Part shown: positions 16,695 through 26,938 of the stretch, one piece after another
How positions within the stretch are numbered: the stretch's first letter is position 1
Layout: each line of letters starts with the position of its first letter
Assembly (NCBI GenBank): GCA_001637315.1
Contig: LSZA01000028.1
Location: 1 to 40,296 of the forward strand
Reading direction: 5' to 3'
Origin: Phormidium willei BDU 130791
GTDB taxonomy: Bacteria; Cyanobacteriota; Cyanobacteriia; Cyanobacteriales; Geitlerinemataceae
Length of the DNA: 40,296 nucleotides
Translations under genes and position numbers: made by a program
Notes under the pieces: generated by a model
What the model saw: the letters and a program-made list of their open reading frames with translations, nothing else
Databases searched by the model: none
What the model was told of the DNA's origin: nothing

Positions 16695-18476
16695 ATGTCT
16701 GTTTCTAAAAAACATCCATTCCAACGCCTAATCCAATATACTCATTCCTATCAAAAAGAGATTTGGAAAGCTGCAACTTGTTCCGTTCTTAATAAAATTT
16801 TTGACCTAGCTCCTCCAGCTTTAATTGGCTTGGCGGTAGATATTGTGGTTCAGCAAGAAGACTCCTTTTTAGCGAGTCTGGGACTTGAATCAATTTTGGC
16901 GCAACTGGTGGCTTTATCCCTGCTGAGTTTTGTGATTTGGGGGTTTGAGTCTCTATTTGAATATGCCTATCAGCGGCTGTGGCGCAATTTAGCCCAGGCA
17001 ATTCAACATGATTTTCGTCTCGATGGCTATCGTCATTTACAACAGATGGAACTGTCGTTTTTTGAAGAACGCAGTACTGGTGCGTTGATGGCGGTTCTCA
17101 ATGATGATATTAACCAGTTGGAGCGGTTTTTAGATCGCGGTGCCAATGAGGTGTTACAAGTGCTGACTACGGTGATTGTGATTGGGGGGGCATTTGTGAT
17201 GTTAACCCCCAATGTTGCTCTGTTAGCATTGCTGCCCATTCCTTTTATTCTGTGGGGTTCCATTAGTTTCCAGAGACGTCTTGCACCGCGTTACTCGGCT
17301 GTTCGTGAAACGGTGAGTGATCTGAATTCTCAGTTATCCAATAATTTGACGGGAATTACGACGATTAAAAGTTTTACAGCCGAAGAGTATGAAGCGGAGC
17401 GAATTAACCAACTCAGCCATGAGTATTCTCGCACAAATCGGCGGGCAATCGCCCTCAGTGCGGCGTTTGTTCCACTGATTCGGATTATCATTTTAGTGGG
17501 GTTCACGGCGATTTTGTTACTCGGTGGGTTAGACGCCGCAGCGGGAAATTTAGCGGTGGGAACCTACAGCACAATGGTGTTTCTCACTCAACGGTTATTG
17601 TGGCCTCTCACACGTTTGGGGGAAACTCTAGACTTGTATCAGCGATCGCAGGCCTCAACCCGACGACTGTTCAAACTCCTCGATACTCCCATTACCCGAC
17701 ATCCTGGCTCAACTCCTTTACCCGTCGAACAGGTTGAGGGGGATATTTCTCTCGACTCCGTCACCTTTGGTTACCACGATCGCCAACCCGTCATTGAGAA
17801 TTTCTCTCTCTCCGTTGCGGCGGGACAAACCATCGCCATTGTGGGAGCAACTGGATCAGGAAAAAGCACAATTGTCAAGCTATTGTTGCGACTTTATGAA
17901 ATTAAATCGGGTCGCATTACTCTCGATGGTTTAGATATCCAAGAAATCCGCTTAGATCACTTACGCCGCGCTATTGGTTTAGTCAGTCAGGAGGTATTTT
18001 TATTTCATGGAACTGTGGCTGAGAATATCCGTTATGGGAGTTTTGAAGCGACGGATGACGATGTGGTTGCAGCGGCGACGATCGCTGAAGCGCATCGTTT
18101 TATTTGCGAGTTACCCCAGGGATATCAAACCACCATTGGTGAGCGGGGTCAAAAACTCTCAGGAGGACAACGACAACGGTTGGCGATCGCCCGAGCAGTC
18201 CTTAAAAATCCTCCCATTTTGATTTTAGATGAAGCCACCTCAGCGGTGGATAACGAAACCGAAGCGGCGATTCAGCGCTCCCTGGAGCATATTACTGAGA
18301 ATCGCACCACGATCGCGATCGCACACCGACTTAGTACCATCCGCAATGCAGACTGTATTTATGTCATGGATCACGGCAAAATTGTTGAGCAAGGCTCCCA
18401 TGAGCAACTGGTGCAACAATCGGGAATTTATGCCAGCTTATGGACAGTCCAAATGGGAGAACTGATCCACCACTAA
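16695..18476 (+). CDS. ABC exporter, fused permease and ATPase (MsbA-like)
   Basis: A 593-aa half-transporter. The N-terminal ~320 residues hold six membrane spans with the ABC exporter pattern (FFEERSTGALMAVLNDDINQ, ITTIKSFTAEEYEAERI). The ATPase domain is complete: Walker A GATGSGKST, Q-loop VSQEVFLFHGTVAENIRYG, signature LSGGQRQRLAIARA, Walker B ILILDEATSAVD and H-loop IAHRLSTIRNAD. It would work as a homodimer or with a partner half. The substrate cannot be told; lipids, drugs or polysaccharide-linked lipids are possible. The following glycosyltransferase gene is on the same strand after 96 bases, which would suit export of a glycoconjugate, but this is a guess. Confidence 0.92.
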   Translation: MSVSKKHPFQRLIQYTHSYQKEIWKAATCSVLNKIFDLAPPALIGLAVDIVVQQEDSFLASLGLESILAQLVALSLLSFVIWGFESLFEYAYQRLWRNLAQAIQHDFRLDGYRHLQQMELSFFEERSTGALMAVLNDDINQLERFLDRGANEVLQVLTTVIVIGGAFVMLTPNVALLALLPIPFILWGSISFQRRLAPRYSAVRETVSDLNSQLSNNLTGITTIKSFTAEEYEAERINQLSHEYSRTNRRAIALSAAFVPLIRIIILVGFTAILLLGGLDAAAGNLAVGTYSTMVFLTQRLLWPLTRLGETLDLYQRSQASTRRLFKLLDTPITRHPGSTPLPVEQVEGDISLDSVTFGYHDRQPVIENFSLSVAAGQTIAIVGATGSGKSTIVKLLLRLYEIKSGRITLDGLDIQEIRLDHLRRAIGLVSQEVFLFHGTVAENIRYGSFEATDDDVVAAATIAEAHRFICELPQGYQTTIGERGQKLSGGQRQRLAIARAVLKNPPILILDEATSAVDNETEAAIQRSLEHITENRTTIAIAHRLSTIRNADCIYVMDHGKIVEQGSHEQLVQQSGIYASLWTVQMGELIHH

Positions 18477-18572
18477 CTCCTCTCCGTTTCCTAGTCCCGA
18501 GTTTCGGTTCCCTTTCGCTCCCCTGATACCCCCCTGATACCATAGAAGTGAACCGTTAACCCTCCTATTATT

Positions 18573-19805
18573 ATGAACGTTTTGAGTTTGTCGGCGACCT
18601 TTCCCTATCCGCCAAGTCGGGGCGGAACCCAAGTGCGAACCTTTAATTTATTGAAGTATTTAAATCAGTATCATCCCGTCACCGTCGTCACCCAACGTCA
18701 GGAAGGAGTCAGCGATGAGGAGATTGAGGCCTTGCGCGGCTATGTAAGCGAGTTGGTCGTGTTTGAGCGTCCACCGATTGTAGACAAGAGTCTGTTGCAG
18801 AAGGTGCGCCGCTTTAGTGGCTTTTTTTTGGGGGGAACACCGCCGAGTGTCTTGTCTTATTACTCGCGGGAGATGCAAACTTGGGTCGATGAGGCGGTGG
18901 CGTCAGGGAACTATGACGTGCTCACCTGTGAACATAGCGTCAATGAAACCTTTGTGAGACCCCATTGGGGCGATCGCCTTAAAACGGTGGTGAATGTCCA
19001 TAGTTCGATTTTTGGCACCTGTCGCCAACAACTCGAAACCGAAACCGCTGAACGTCCCCTACGCGATCGCCTCAATTTACCCCTACTGTACCGTTATGAG
19101 AATCGCTATTGTCAGAAATTTAGTCATATCATCGCCACCACCCCCGAAGATGGGGCTCAGATGAAACAGTTTAACCCCGACAGTTGCATGATGGTGATTC
19201 CCAATGGGGTGGATGTGGGGTTGTTTCCCATGCGATCGCATGATCCCGGTGGTCATCGCCTCATCTTTGTCGGCGCGATGGACAATATCGCTAACATCGA
19301 CGCCGTGACCTTTTTAGTCAAGGAGATTTATCCCCAGGTGCGATCGCGTTATCCCGATACGACGCTGACCCTGGTGGGATCGAATCCCGTTCCCGAAGTG
19401 CAACAACTCGCCACGGTTCCCGGTGTCACGGTAACCGGACGAGTTCCCTCGATGTCCGACTATCTCCATGAGGCGACGGTTTGTGTGGTGTCGATGCGGA
19501 TTGGCTATGGGATTAAAAATAAAACCCTCGAAGCGATGGCTGCCGGAACACCCATTGTCGGGAGTGATGCCGCCTTAGAAGGCTTGCAGGTTGATGATGA
19601 GAATGGGTCTCAGCGGGCTTTGCGGGCCAATGACGTAGAGGAGTACGTGCAGGCGATCGGCCATCTGTTTGACAACGAATCCCTGCGTCAAGACCTCTCC
19701 CGCAACGGACGCGCCTATGTCCAAGACCAATTTACCTGGGAACGGGCCGGACAGCTTTACGAACGGGCGATCGCCGCTGAGAGAGGGGTTTGCCCAGGAA
19801 CCTGA
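18573..19805 (+). CDS. GT4-type glycosyltransferase
   Basis: A 410-aa GT-B fold enzyme. The N-terminal FPYPPSRGGTQVRTFNLLKY is the acceptor-domain glycine loop of GT4 enzymes. The C-terminal domain has FVGAMDNIANIDAVTFLVKE and VTGRVPSMSDYLHEATVCVV, then the nucleotide-sugar site (RIGYGIKNKTLEAMAAGTPI and VGSDAALEGL), with the ExxAxGxP pattern intact. It resembles the group of exopolysaccharide-linked sugar transferases labelled TIGR03087-like. Donor and acceptor cannot be read from sequence. The product is probably a cell-surface polysaccharide; the sugar-nucleotide gene at 20078 is the next gene. Confidence 0.85.
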   Translation: MNVLSLSATFPYPPSRGGTQVRTFNLLKYLNQYHPVTVVTQRQEGVSDEEIEALRGYVSELVVFERPPIVDKSLLQKVRRFSGFFLGGTPPSVLSYYSREMQTWVDEAVASGNYDVLTCEHSVNETFVRPHWGDRLKTVVNVHSSIFGTCRQQLETETAERPLRDRLNLPLLYRYENRYCQKFSHIIATTPEDGAQMKQFNPDSCMMVIPNGVDVGLFPMRSHDPGGHRLIFVGAMDNIANIDAVTFLVKEIYPQVRSRYPDTTLTLVGSNPVPEVQQLATVPGVTVTGRVPSMSDYLHEATVCVVSMRIGYGIKNKTLEAMAAGTPIVGSDAALEGLQVDDENGSQRALRANDVEEYVQAIGHLFDNESLRQDLSRNGRAYVQDQFTWERAGQLYERAIAAERGVCPGT

Positions 19806-20077
19806 GCCTCATGGTAGTCTAGGAGGCAGACAGAACTCTAAAATTCAACGATAACCACAATCATTGCCGGCAGGACGCATCAATCGTCCCTTTAAACGGC
19901 TGAATACCCACTTTGATATCCCAACTTGATCACTCAGTTTGACGTTCTTAAGGCAGATCCCACCCACTCGGTTAGTTAGAGTCTGGCTAATCAGGGGGGA
20001 CCGTTGAGTGACCATTCCTCAGGACTGCCCAGAAACTGTATGATTTGGACAAAAACGTAATTTAATAAGGAGTGCTT
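19806..20077. other. Intergenic, leader of the sugar-nucleotide gene
   Basis: 272 bases without a credible frame. Only the strong AAGGAG at 20067-20072 ahead of the next ATG is recognisable. No tRNA or clear promoter is seen. Confidence 0.5.
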
Positions 20078-22639
20078 ATGCGAGCAGTGTTAATGGCTGG
20101 AGGATCAGGAACACGCCTACGTCCCCTGACTTGTGACCTTCCCAAGCCGATGGTGCCAATCCTAAATCGCCCCATCGCCGAGCATATCCTCAATCTTCTC
20201 ACCCGTCACGATATTACAGAAGTTATTGCAACGGTTCATTATCTCCCCGATGTGATGCGGGATTATTTCCAGGATGGGAAAGATTTTGGCGTTCAGATGA
20301 CCTATGCGGTTGAAGAAGAACAACCTCTGGGAACCGCCGGTTGTGTCAAGAACGTTGAAGACTTGCTCGATGATACCTTTGTCGTCATCAGTGGTGATGC
20401 CATTACAGATTTTGATCTGCAAGAGGCGATCGCCTTCCACCGGGAAAAAGGCTCCAAAGCCACCCTAGTCCTCAAACATGTTCCCAACCCCATCGAGTTT
20501 GGGGTTGTGATTACGGATGAACAACAGCGGATTGTCCGCTTCCTGGAGAAACCTTCGGCTTCTGAGATTTTCTCGGATACCGTCAACACCGGGACTTACA
20601 TCTTAGAACCCGAAGTTCTCCAGTATTTGCCCCAAAACCAAGAATGCGACTTCTCCAAAGACCTATTTCCGACGCTTTTGGATAAAGGAGAACCCTTGTA
20701 TGGGTACATCGCCGAGGGTTACTGGTGTGATGTGGGCCATCTCGAAGCCTATCGTGAGGCTCAGTATGATGGCTTACACCGTCAGGTGCAAATGACGTAT
20801 GCGTATGAAGAACGCGAATCCGGGGTTTGGGTCGGACAAAACTCCTTCATCGATGACAGTGTCAAGATTAAGGCCCCGGTTTTGATTGGCGAAAATTGCC
20901 GCATTGGCCCCCGTACCAATATCGAACCGGGAACCGTCATTGGGGATAACGTCACCATTGGCGCTGATGCGGATCTCAAACGGCCCATCATTTGGAATGG
21001 TGCCATTATTGGCGATGAAGTGCATTTAAGGGCCTGTACGATTTGTCGGGGGACTCGGGTCGATCGCCGGGCGCATATCCTAGAAGGGGCCGTCGTTGGA
21101 CCGTTGTCGATGATTGGGGAAGAAGCTCAGATTAGCCCTGGTGTGCGGATTTGGCCGAGTAAGAAGGTCGAGTCAGGGGCGATTTTGAATATGAACCTGA
21201 TTTGGGGACAAACGGCGCGGCGGAATCTGTTTGGACAACGGGGGGTGAGTGGCTTAGCGAATATCGATATCACCCCGGAATTTGCGGTTAAGTTGGGGGC
21301 CGCCTATGGGTCGAGCCTCAAGCAAGGGGAACAGGTGGTGGTGTCACGGGATCAGCGCAGTATTTCCCGCATGGTATCGCGATCGCTGATTGCAGGCATT
21401 ATGTCGGTGGGGGTGAATGTGCAGAACTTACAGGCGACGGCGATTCCTCTGTCGCGATCGTTTGCTCGCGCCTCCCGCAATGGGATGACCTCTCGGCCAA
21501 CCATCGCTGGTGGGATTCATGTTCGCATTCACCCAGATCGCTCGGATTCGATTCTGATTGAGTTTTTTGATGCTAATGGTATTAATATCACCAAGTCGAA
21601 AGAGAAGAAAATTGAAGGCGCTTATTTCAAAGAGGATCTCAGACGGGCGCAAATTGCTGAAATTGGTGATATGACCTATCCGAGTCAGGTGTTGGAGATG
21701 TACAGCACGGGCTTTGAGAAACTGCTCAATGTTGAGGCGATTCGCCACAGCAACAGTAAAATCGTCATTGATTACGCCTATGCGGTGTCAGGGGCGATTC
21801 TACCGATGTTGTTGGCGAAGTTTGGTAGTGATGCGGTAGTCCTGAATGCGAGTCTCAATCAGATGGCCCTGGCGAATGAAGAACGGGAAACTCTGTTGAC
21901 GCAGTTGGGCCAGGTGGTGGAAGCCTTGCGGGCGAATTTTGGCGCTCAGGTGTCGGCCAATGGGGAGCAGTTTATTCTCGTGGATGAGTCGGGATTACCG
22001 ATTCGGGCTGAACAACTGACGGCGTTTATGGTCAATATGATCTTGACGGCTCATCCTCGGGGAACGGTGGTGGTTCCGGTGCATACCTCGAGTGCGGTTG
22101 AACAGATTGCTCGTCGTCATGATGGCCAGGTGATTCGTACTAAGGCTAATCCGACGGCGTTGATGGAGGCCTGTCATACGAATCCCAATGTGGTTTTGGG
22201 GGGCAGTGGGGAAATGGGCTTTATTTTCCCCCAGTTACACCCCGGTTTTGATGCGATGTTCTCGATTGCGAAGTTGATTGAGATGGAAACCCTGCAAGGG
22301 CGATCGCTTGGACAGATTCGCGCGGAACTCCCTCGTGTGTATCACCGCTGTCAGACGATTCGTTGTCCTTGGACGGCGAAAGGGGCGCTCATGCGCCATA
22401 TGGTAGAAACTCATTCAGCCGATCGCATTGAGTTAACGGATGGGGTGAAGGTGTGTGAACCTCAGTCGGATAACTGGGTGTTGGTGTTACCGGATGCGGG
22501 TGAGCCTGTGGTGCATATTTTTGCCAATGGGGACGATCGCGATTGGGTGGATCGGATGCTTCTGGATTATCGCGCTCGGATTCAGAAGTTTGTTGAACAG
22601 CAACAGGGAGGACAGAATTTACCTCTTGATGAGATCTAG
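20078..22639 (+). CDS. NDP-sugar pyrophosphorylase (mannose-1-P guanylyltransferase-like) fused to degenerate phosphomutase domain
   Basis: A three-part protein of 853 aa. Residues 1-235: nucleotidyltransferase with LMAGGSGTRLRPLTCDLPKP and the sugar-phosphate site VFVISGDAITDFD-like segment (seen as VVISGDAITD). About 250-390: left-handed beta-helix hexapeptides (IGPRTNIEPGTVIGDNVTIG). About 400-853: phosphoglucomutase/phosphomannomutase fold. In the last part, the usual TASHNP serine loop is replaced by AGGIHVRIHP (about 476-485), and no DGDxDR metal loop is seen, so the mutase half is probably inactive. The family is usually annotated as mannose-1-phosphate guanylyltransferase in cyanobacteria, at similar length. 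AAGGAG fixes the ATG at 20078. The product would feed cell-surface glycans or glycolipids. Confidence 0.85.
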   Translation: MRAVLMAGGSGTRLRPLTCDLPKPMVPILNRPIAEHILNLLTRHDITEVIATVHYLPDVMRDYFQDGKDFGVQMTYAVEEEQPLGTAGCVKNVEDLLDDTFVVISGDAITDFDLQEAIAFHREKGSKATLVLKHVPNPIEFGVVITDEQQRIVRFLEKPSASEIFSDTVNTGTYILEPEVLQYLPQNQECDFSKDLFPTLLDKGEPLYGYIAEGYWCDVGHLEAYREAQYDGLHRQVQMTYAYEERESGVWVGQNSFIDDSVKIKAPVLIGENCRIGPRTNIEPGTVIGDNVTIGADADLKRPIIWNGAIIGDEVHLRACTICRGTRVDRRAHILEGAVVGPLSMIGEEAQISPGVRIWPSKKVESGAILNMNLIWGQTARRNLFGQRGVSGLANIDITPEFAVKLGAAYGSSLKQGEQVVVSRDQRSISRMVSRSLIAGIMSVGVNVQNLQATAIPLSRSFARASRNGMTSRPTIAGGIHVRIHPDRSDSILIEFFDANGINITKSKEKKIEGAYFKEDLRRAQIAEIGDMTYPSQVLEMYSTGFEKLLNVEAIRHSNSKIVIDYAYAVSGAILPMLLAKFGSDAVVLNASLNQMALANEERETLLTQLGQVVEALRANFGAQVSANGEQFILVDESGLPIRAEQLTAFMVNMILTAHPRGTVVVPVHTSSAVEQIARRHDGQVIRTKANPTALMEACHTNPNVVLGGSGEMGFIFPQLHPGFDAMFSIAKLIEMETLQGRSLGQIRAELPRVYHRCQTIRCPWTAKGALMRHMVETHSADRIELTDGVKVCEPQSDNWVLVLPDAGEPVVHIFANGDDRDWVDRMLLDYRARIQKFVEQQQGGQNLPLDEI

Positions 22640-22772
22640 TCAGGTCTGAGCGTTGGCAAACTGAGGTAAGCTAGTAGGCTGAGGACAGCCACGACCTTTT
22701 GGGTCAGGGAGTCCTCGCCTCGCTGCCTTGGGTCGCTCTCGGGATGTCCGCAATTTTGAAGAGTTTAGTGTA

Positions 22773-23234
22773 ATGAATAGCTGTATTTTGATGGCGGAGA
22801 TTGTCCAAGATCCGCAACTGCGATATACGAGTGATAATCAAACGGCGATTACGGAGGTGCTGGTGCAGATTGATCCTCTGCGGGATGGTGATCCTCCTGA
22901 AACGCTGAAGGTGGTGGCTTGGCGTAGGCTGGCTGAGGCGGTTCAAGAGAATTTTCATCGCGGCGATCGCGTGGTGATTGAGGGACGTTTGGGAATGGTT
23001 GTGTTTGATCGCCCTGAGGGGTTCCGGGAGAAACGGGCCGAGGTGACGGCGCAACGGATTCACATTCTTGACCGCGCGGCGGCGGGTTCGTCTGGAATGG
23101 CCCCGGCGCCGACGGCGGCGGTTCCGGCGCCAACTCCGGTGACGCCGATGAATGCACCGGCGAATCCACCGATGAATCCAGCGGCTCCGGCCCCCTCGCC
23201 TGATGAACCGTTGTCGGATGATATCCCGTTTTAG
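22773..23234 (+). CDS. ssb: Single-stranded DNA-binding protein
   Basis: A 153-aa SSB: OB fold with MNSCILMAEIVQDPQLRYTS, KVVAWRRLAEAVQENFHRGD and RVVIEGRL, then a Pro/Ala-rich linker and the acidic tip DDIPF used to recruit partner proteins. The frame extends upstream to 22728, but the conserved Met is at 22773, where the OB fold begins. It protects single-stranded DNA in replication and repair. rsmG follows almost at once. The start MNSCIL and WRR pattern match cyanobacterial SSBs. The DDIPF ending is normal for bacterial SSB. Confidence 0.93.
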   Translation: MNSCILMAEIVQDPQLRYTSDNQTAITEVLVQIDPLRDGDPPETLKVVAWRRLAEAVQENFHRGDRVVIEGRLGMVVFDRPEGFREKRAEVTAQRIHILDRAAAGSSGMAPAPTAAVPAPTPVTPMNAPANPPMNPAAPAPSPDEPLSDDIPF

Positions 23235-23240
23235 GTGTTA

Positions 23241-23951
23241 ATGCTTGAGTTTAATCTCGTTGATGATGATACAACCCCCTCTCTGCCCGTTTCGGGGTGG
23301 GAGAGGGGGGTAAAGGGGGTTGTGACTCCTGAGATTATGGCCCAGTTTCAACGCTTTTATGAGGCGGTGGTGCAGGGAAATCGTCAGGTGAATCTCACCC
23401 GTATTCTGGAGCCGCTGGATTTTTGGGAGAAACATCTCTGGGATTCGTTACGGGGGGTGGCGCCGTTTCTACGGGGTGAGTTCTCGTTACCGCCTCAGCC
23501 TCGGGTGGTGGATATTGGTTCTGGTGGCGGTTTTCCGGGGATTCCTTTGGCGATCGCTCGCCCCGATTGGTCGTTCACGCTCGTGGATTCGACTCAGAAG
23601 AAGGTGCGCTTTCTTCAGGCGGCGATCGCCCATTTGGGTTTGTCTCAGACGCAGGCGATCGCGGGCCGCGCTGAGACGCTGGGGGCGTTACGTCCCTATC
23701 GGGGCAGTTATGATTTAGGACTGTTGCGAGCTGTCGCCTCTCCCTCGGTTTGTCTGCGCTATGTTCGGCCCTGGTTGAAACCCGGCGGCTGGGTGGTGCT
23801 GTATCGCGGCCAATGGCGCGATGAGGAACAGCAGGATTTACAGCCGGGGTTATCAGGGTTTGAGTTGGTCACGATTGATGGGTTTGTGACTCCTGAAACC
23901 CAAGCGACTCGCCATGCTGTGATTTTACGACGCCGCGACCGTGATGCTTAA
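23241..23951 (+). CDS. rsmG: 16S rRNA (guanine-N7) methyltransferase RsmG
   Basis: RsmG methylates G527 of 16S rRNA (E. coli numbering) with S-adenosylmethionine. The SAM-binding loop VVDIGSGGGFPGIPLAIARP is intact, with FTLVDSTQKKVRFLQAAI and the NRQVNLTRI N-terminal motif. Residues ~11-28 are encoded by a 53-bp palindromic repeat (23271-23323), an in-frame insertion ahead of the conserved domain. A GTG at 23235, directly after the ssb stop, is an alternative start. It is probably co-transcribed with ssb (6-base gap). The catalytic domain itself is undamaged, so activity is expected. Confidence 0.93.
   Translation: MLEFNLVDDDTTPSLPVSGWERGVKGVVTPEIMAQFQRFYEAVVQGNRQVNLTRILEPLDFWEKHLWDSLRGVAPFLRGEFSLPPQPRVVDIGSGGGFPGIPLAIARPDWSFTLVDSTQKKVRFLQAAIAHLGLSQTQAIAGRAETLGALRPYRGSYDLGLLRAVASPSVCLRYVRPWLKPGGWVVLYRGQWRDEEQQDLQPGLSGFELVTIDGFVTPETQATRHAVILRRRDRDA
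23271..23323. repeat. Palindromic repeat inserted in the rsmG reading frame
   Basis: Arms ACAACCCCC (23271-23279) and GGGGGTTGT (23315-23323) are perfect. Inside, CCCTCTC pairs with GAGAGGG. It encodes residues ~11-28 of RsmG without a stop. It looks like a dispersed palindromic element. Confidence 0.8.
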
Positions 23952-24054
23952 TCGGCTATTGAGGTTGATGATCACCTGTTGATTGACAGTTATTCATCAA
24001 CATCAGAAACAATAAAGTGTTTGTCAGTCGGTCACTTTGTTCGCTACCGTAGTC

Positions 24055-24264
24055 CTACCTGATGTGACTAAATCCTTGAGGTTGCCGCAGGTTTGGGGCG
24101 GGTTGGACTCGGTTGAGCATGATGGAGTCTTGCTGAACTTGGGCGATATCCTGTTTCATGTCTAACCAGGCTCGCAGACATTCTTGCTCCCAGAGGCGAC
24201 AGGTTTCGCTGAGGTGCTTCTGGGAGTGAGGAGCGGTGCGGGTGACGGGGGTAGAGGTAACCAT
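24055..24264 (-). CDS. Small hypothetical protein
   Basis: 69 aa from ATG 24264. There is one amphipathic stretch (SETCRLWEQECLRAWLDMKQ followed by DIAQVQQDSIM) and a proline-rich tail; no membrane span. It is divergent from crtP with a 275-base gap. I do not recognise it, and no clear ribosome binding site is seen. A start codon at a sensible place and the helix suggest it may be real, but only conservation would show this. Confidence 0.4.
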   Translation of the reverse strand: MVTSTPVTRTAPHSQKHLSETCRLWEQECLRAWLDMKQDIAQVQQDSIMLNRVQPAPNLRQPQGFSHIR

Positions 24265-26898
<2,634 letters not shown>

Positions 26899-26910
26899 GA
26901 ACAAACTCTG

Positions 26911-26938
26911 TTCCCTGTTCCCTATTCCCTGTTCCCTA
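26911..26938. repeat. Heptamer tandem repeat (STRR-like)
   Basis: Four 7-bp units alternating TTCCCTG and TTCCCTA lie between crtB and the convergent helicase gene, touching its stop codon. Short tandemly repeated heptamers of this kind are common in filamentous cyanobacteria. Confidence 0.8.
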
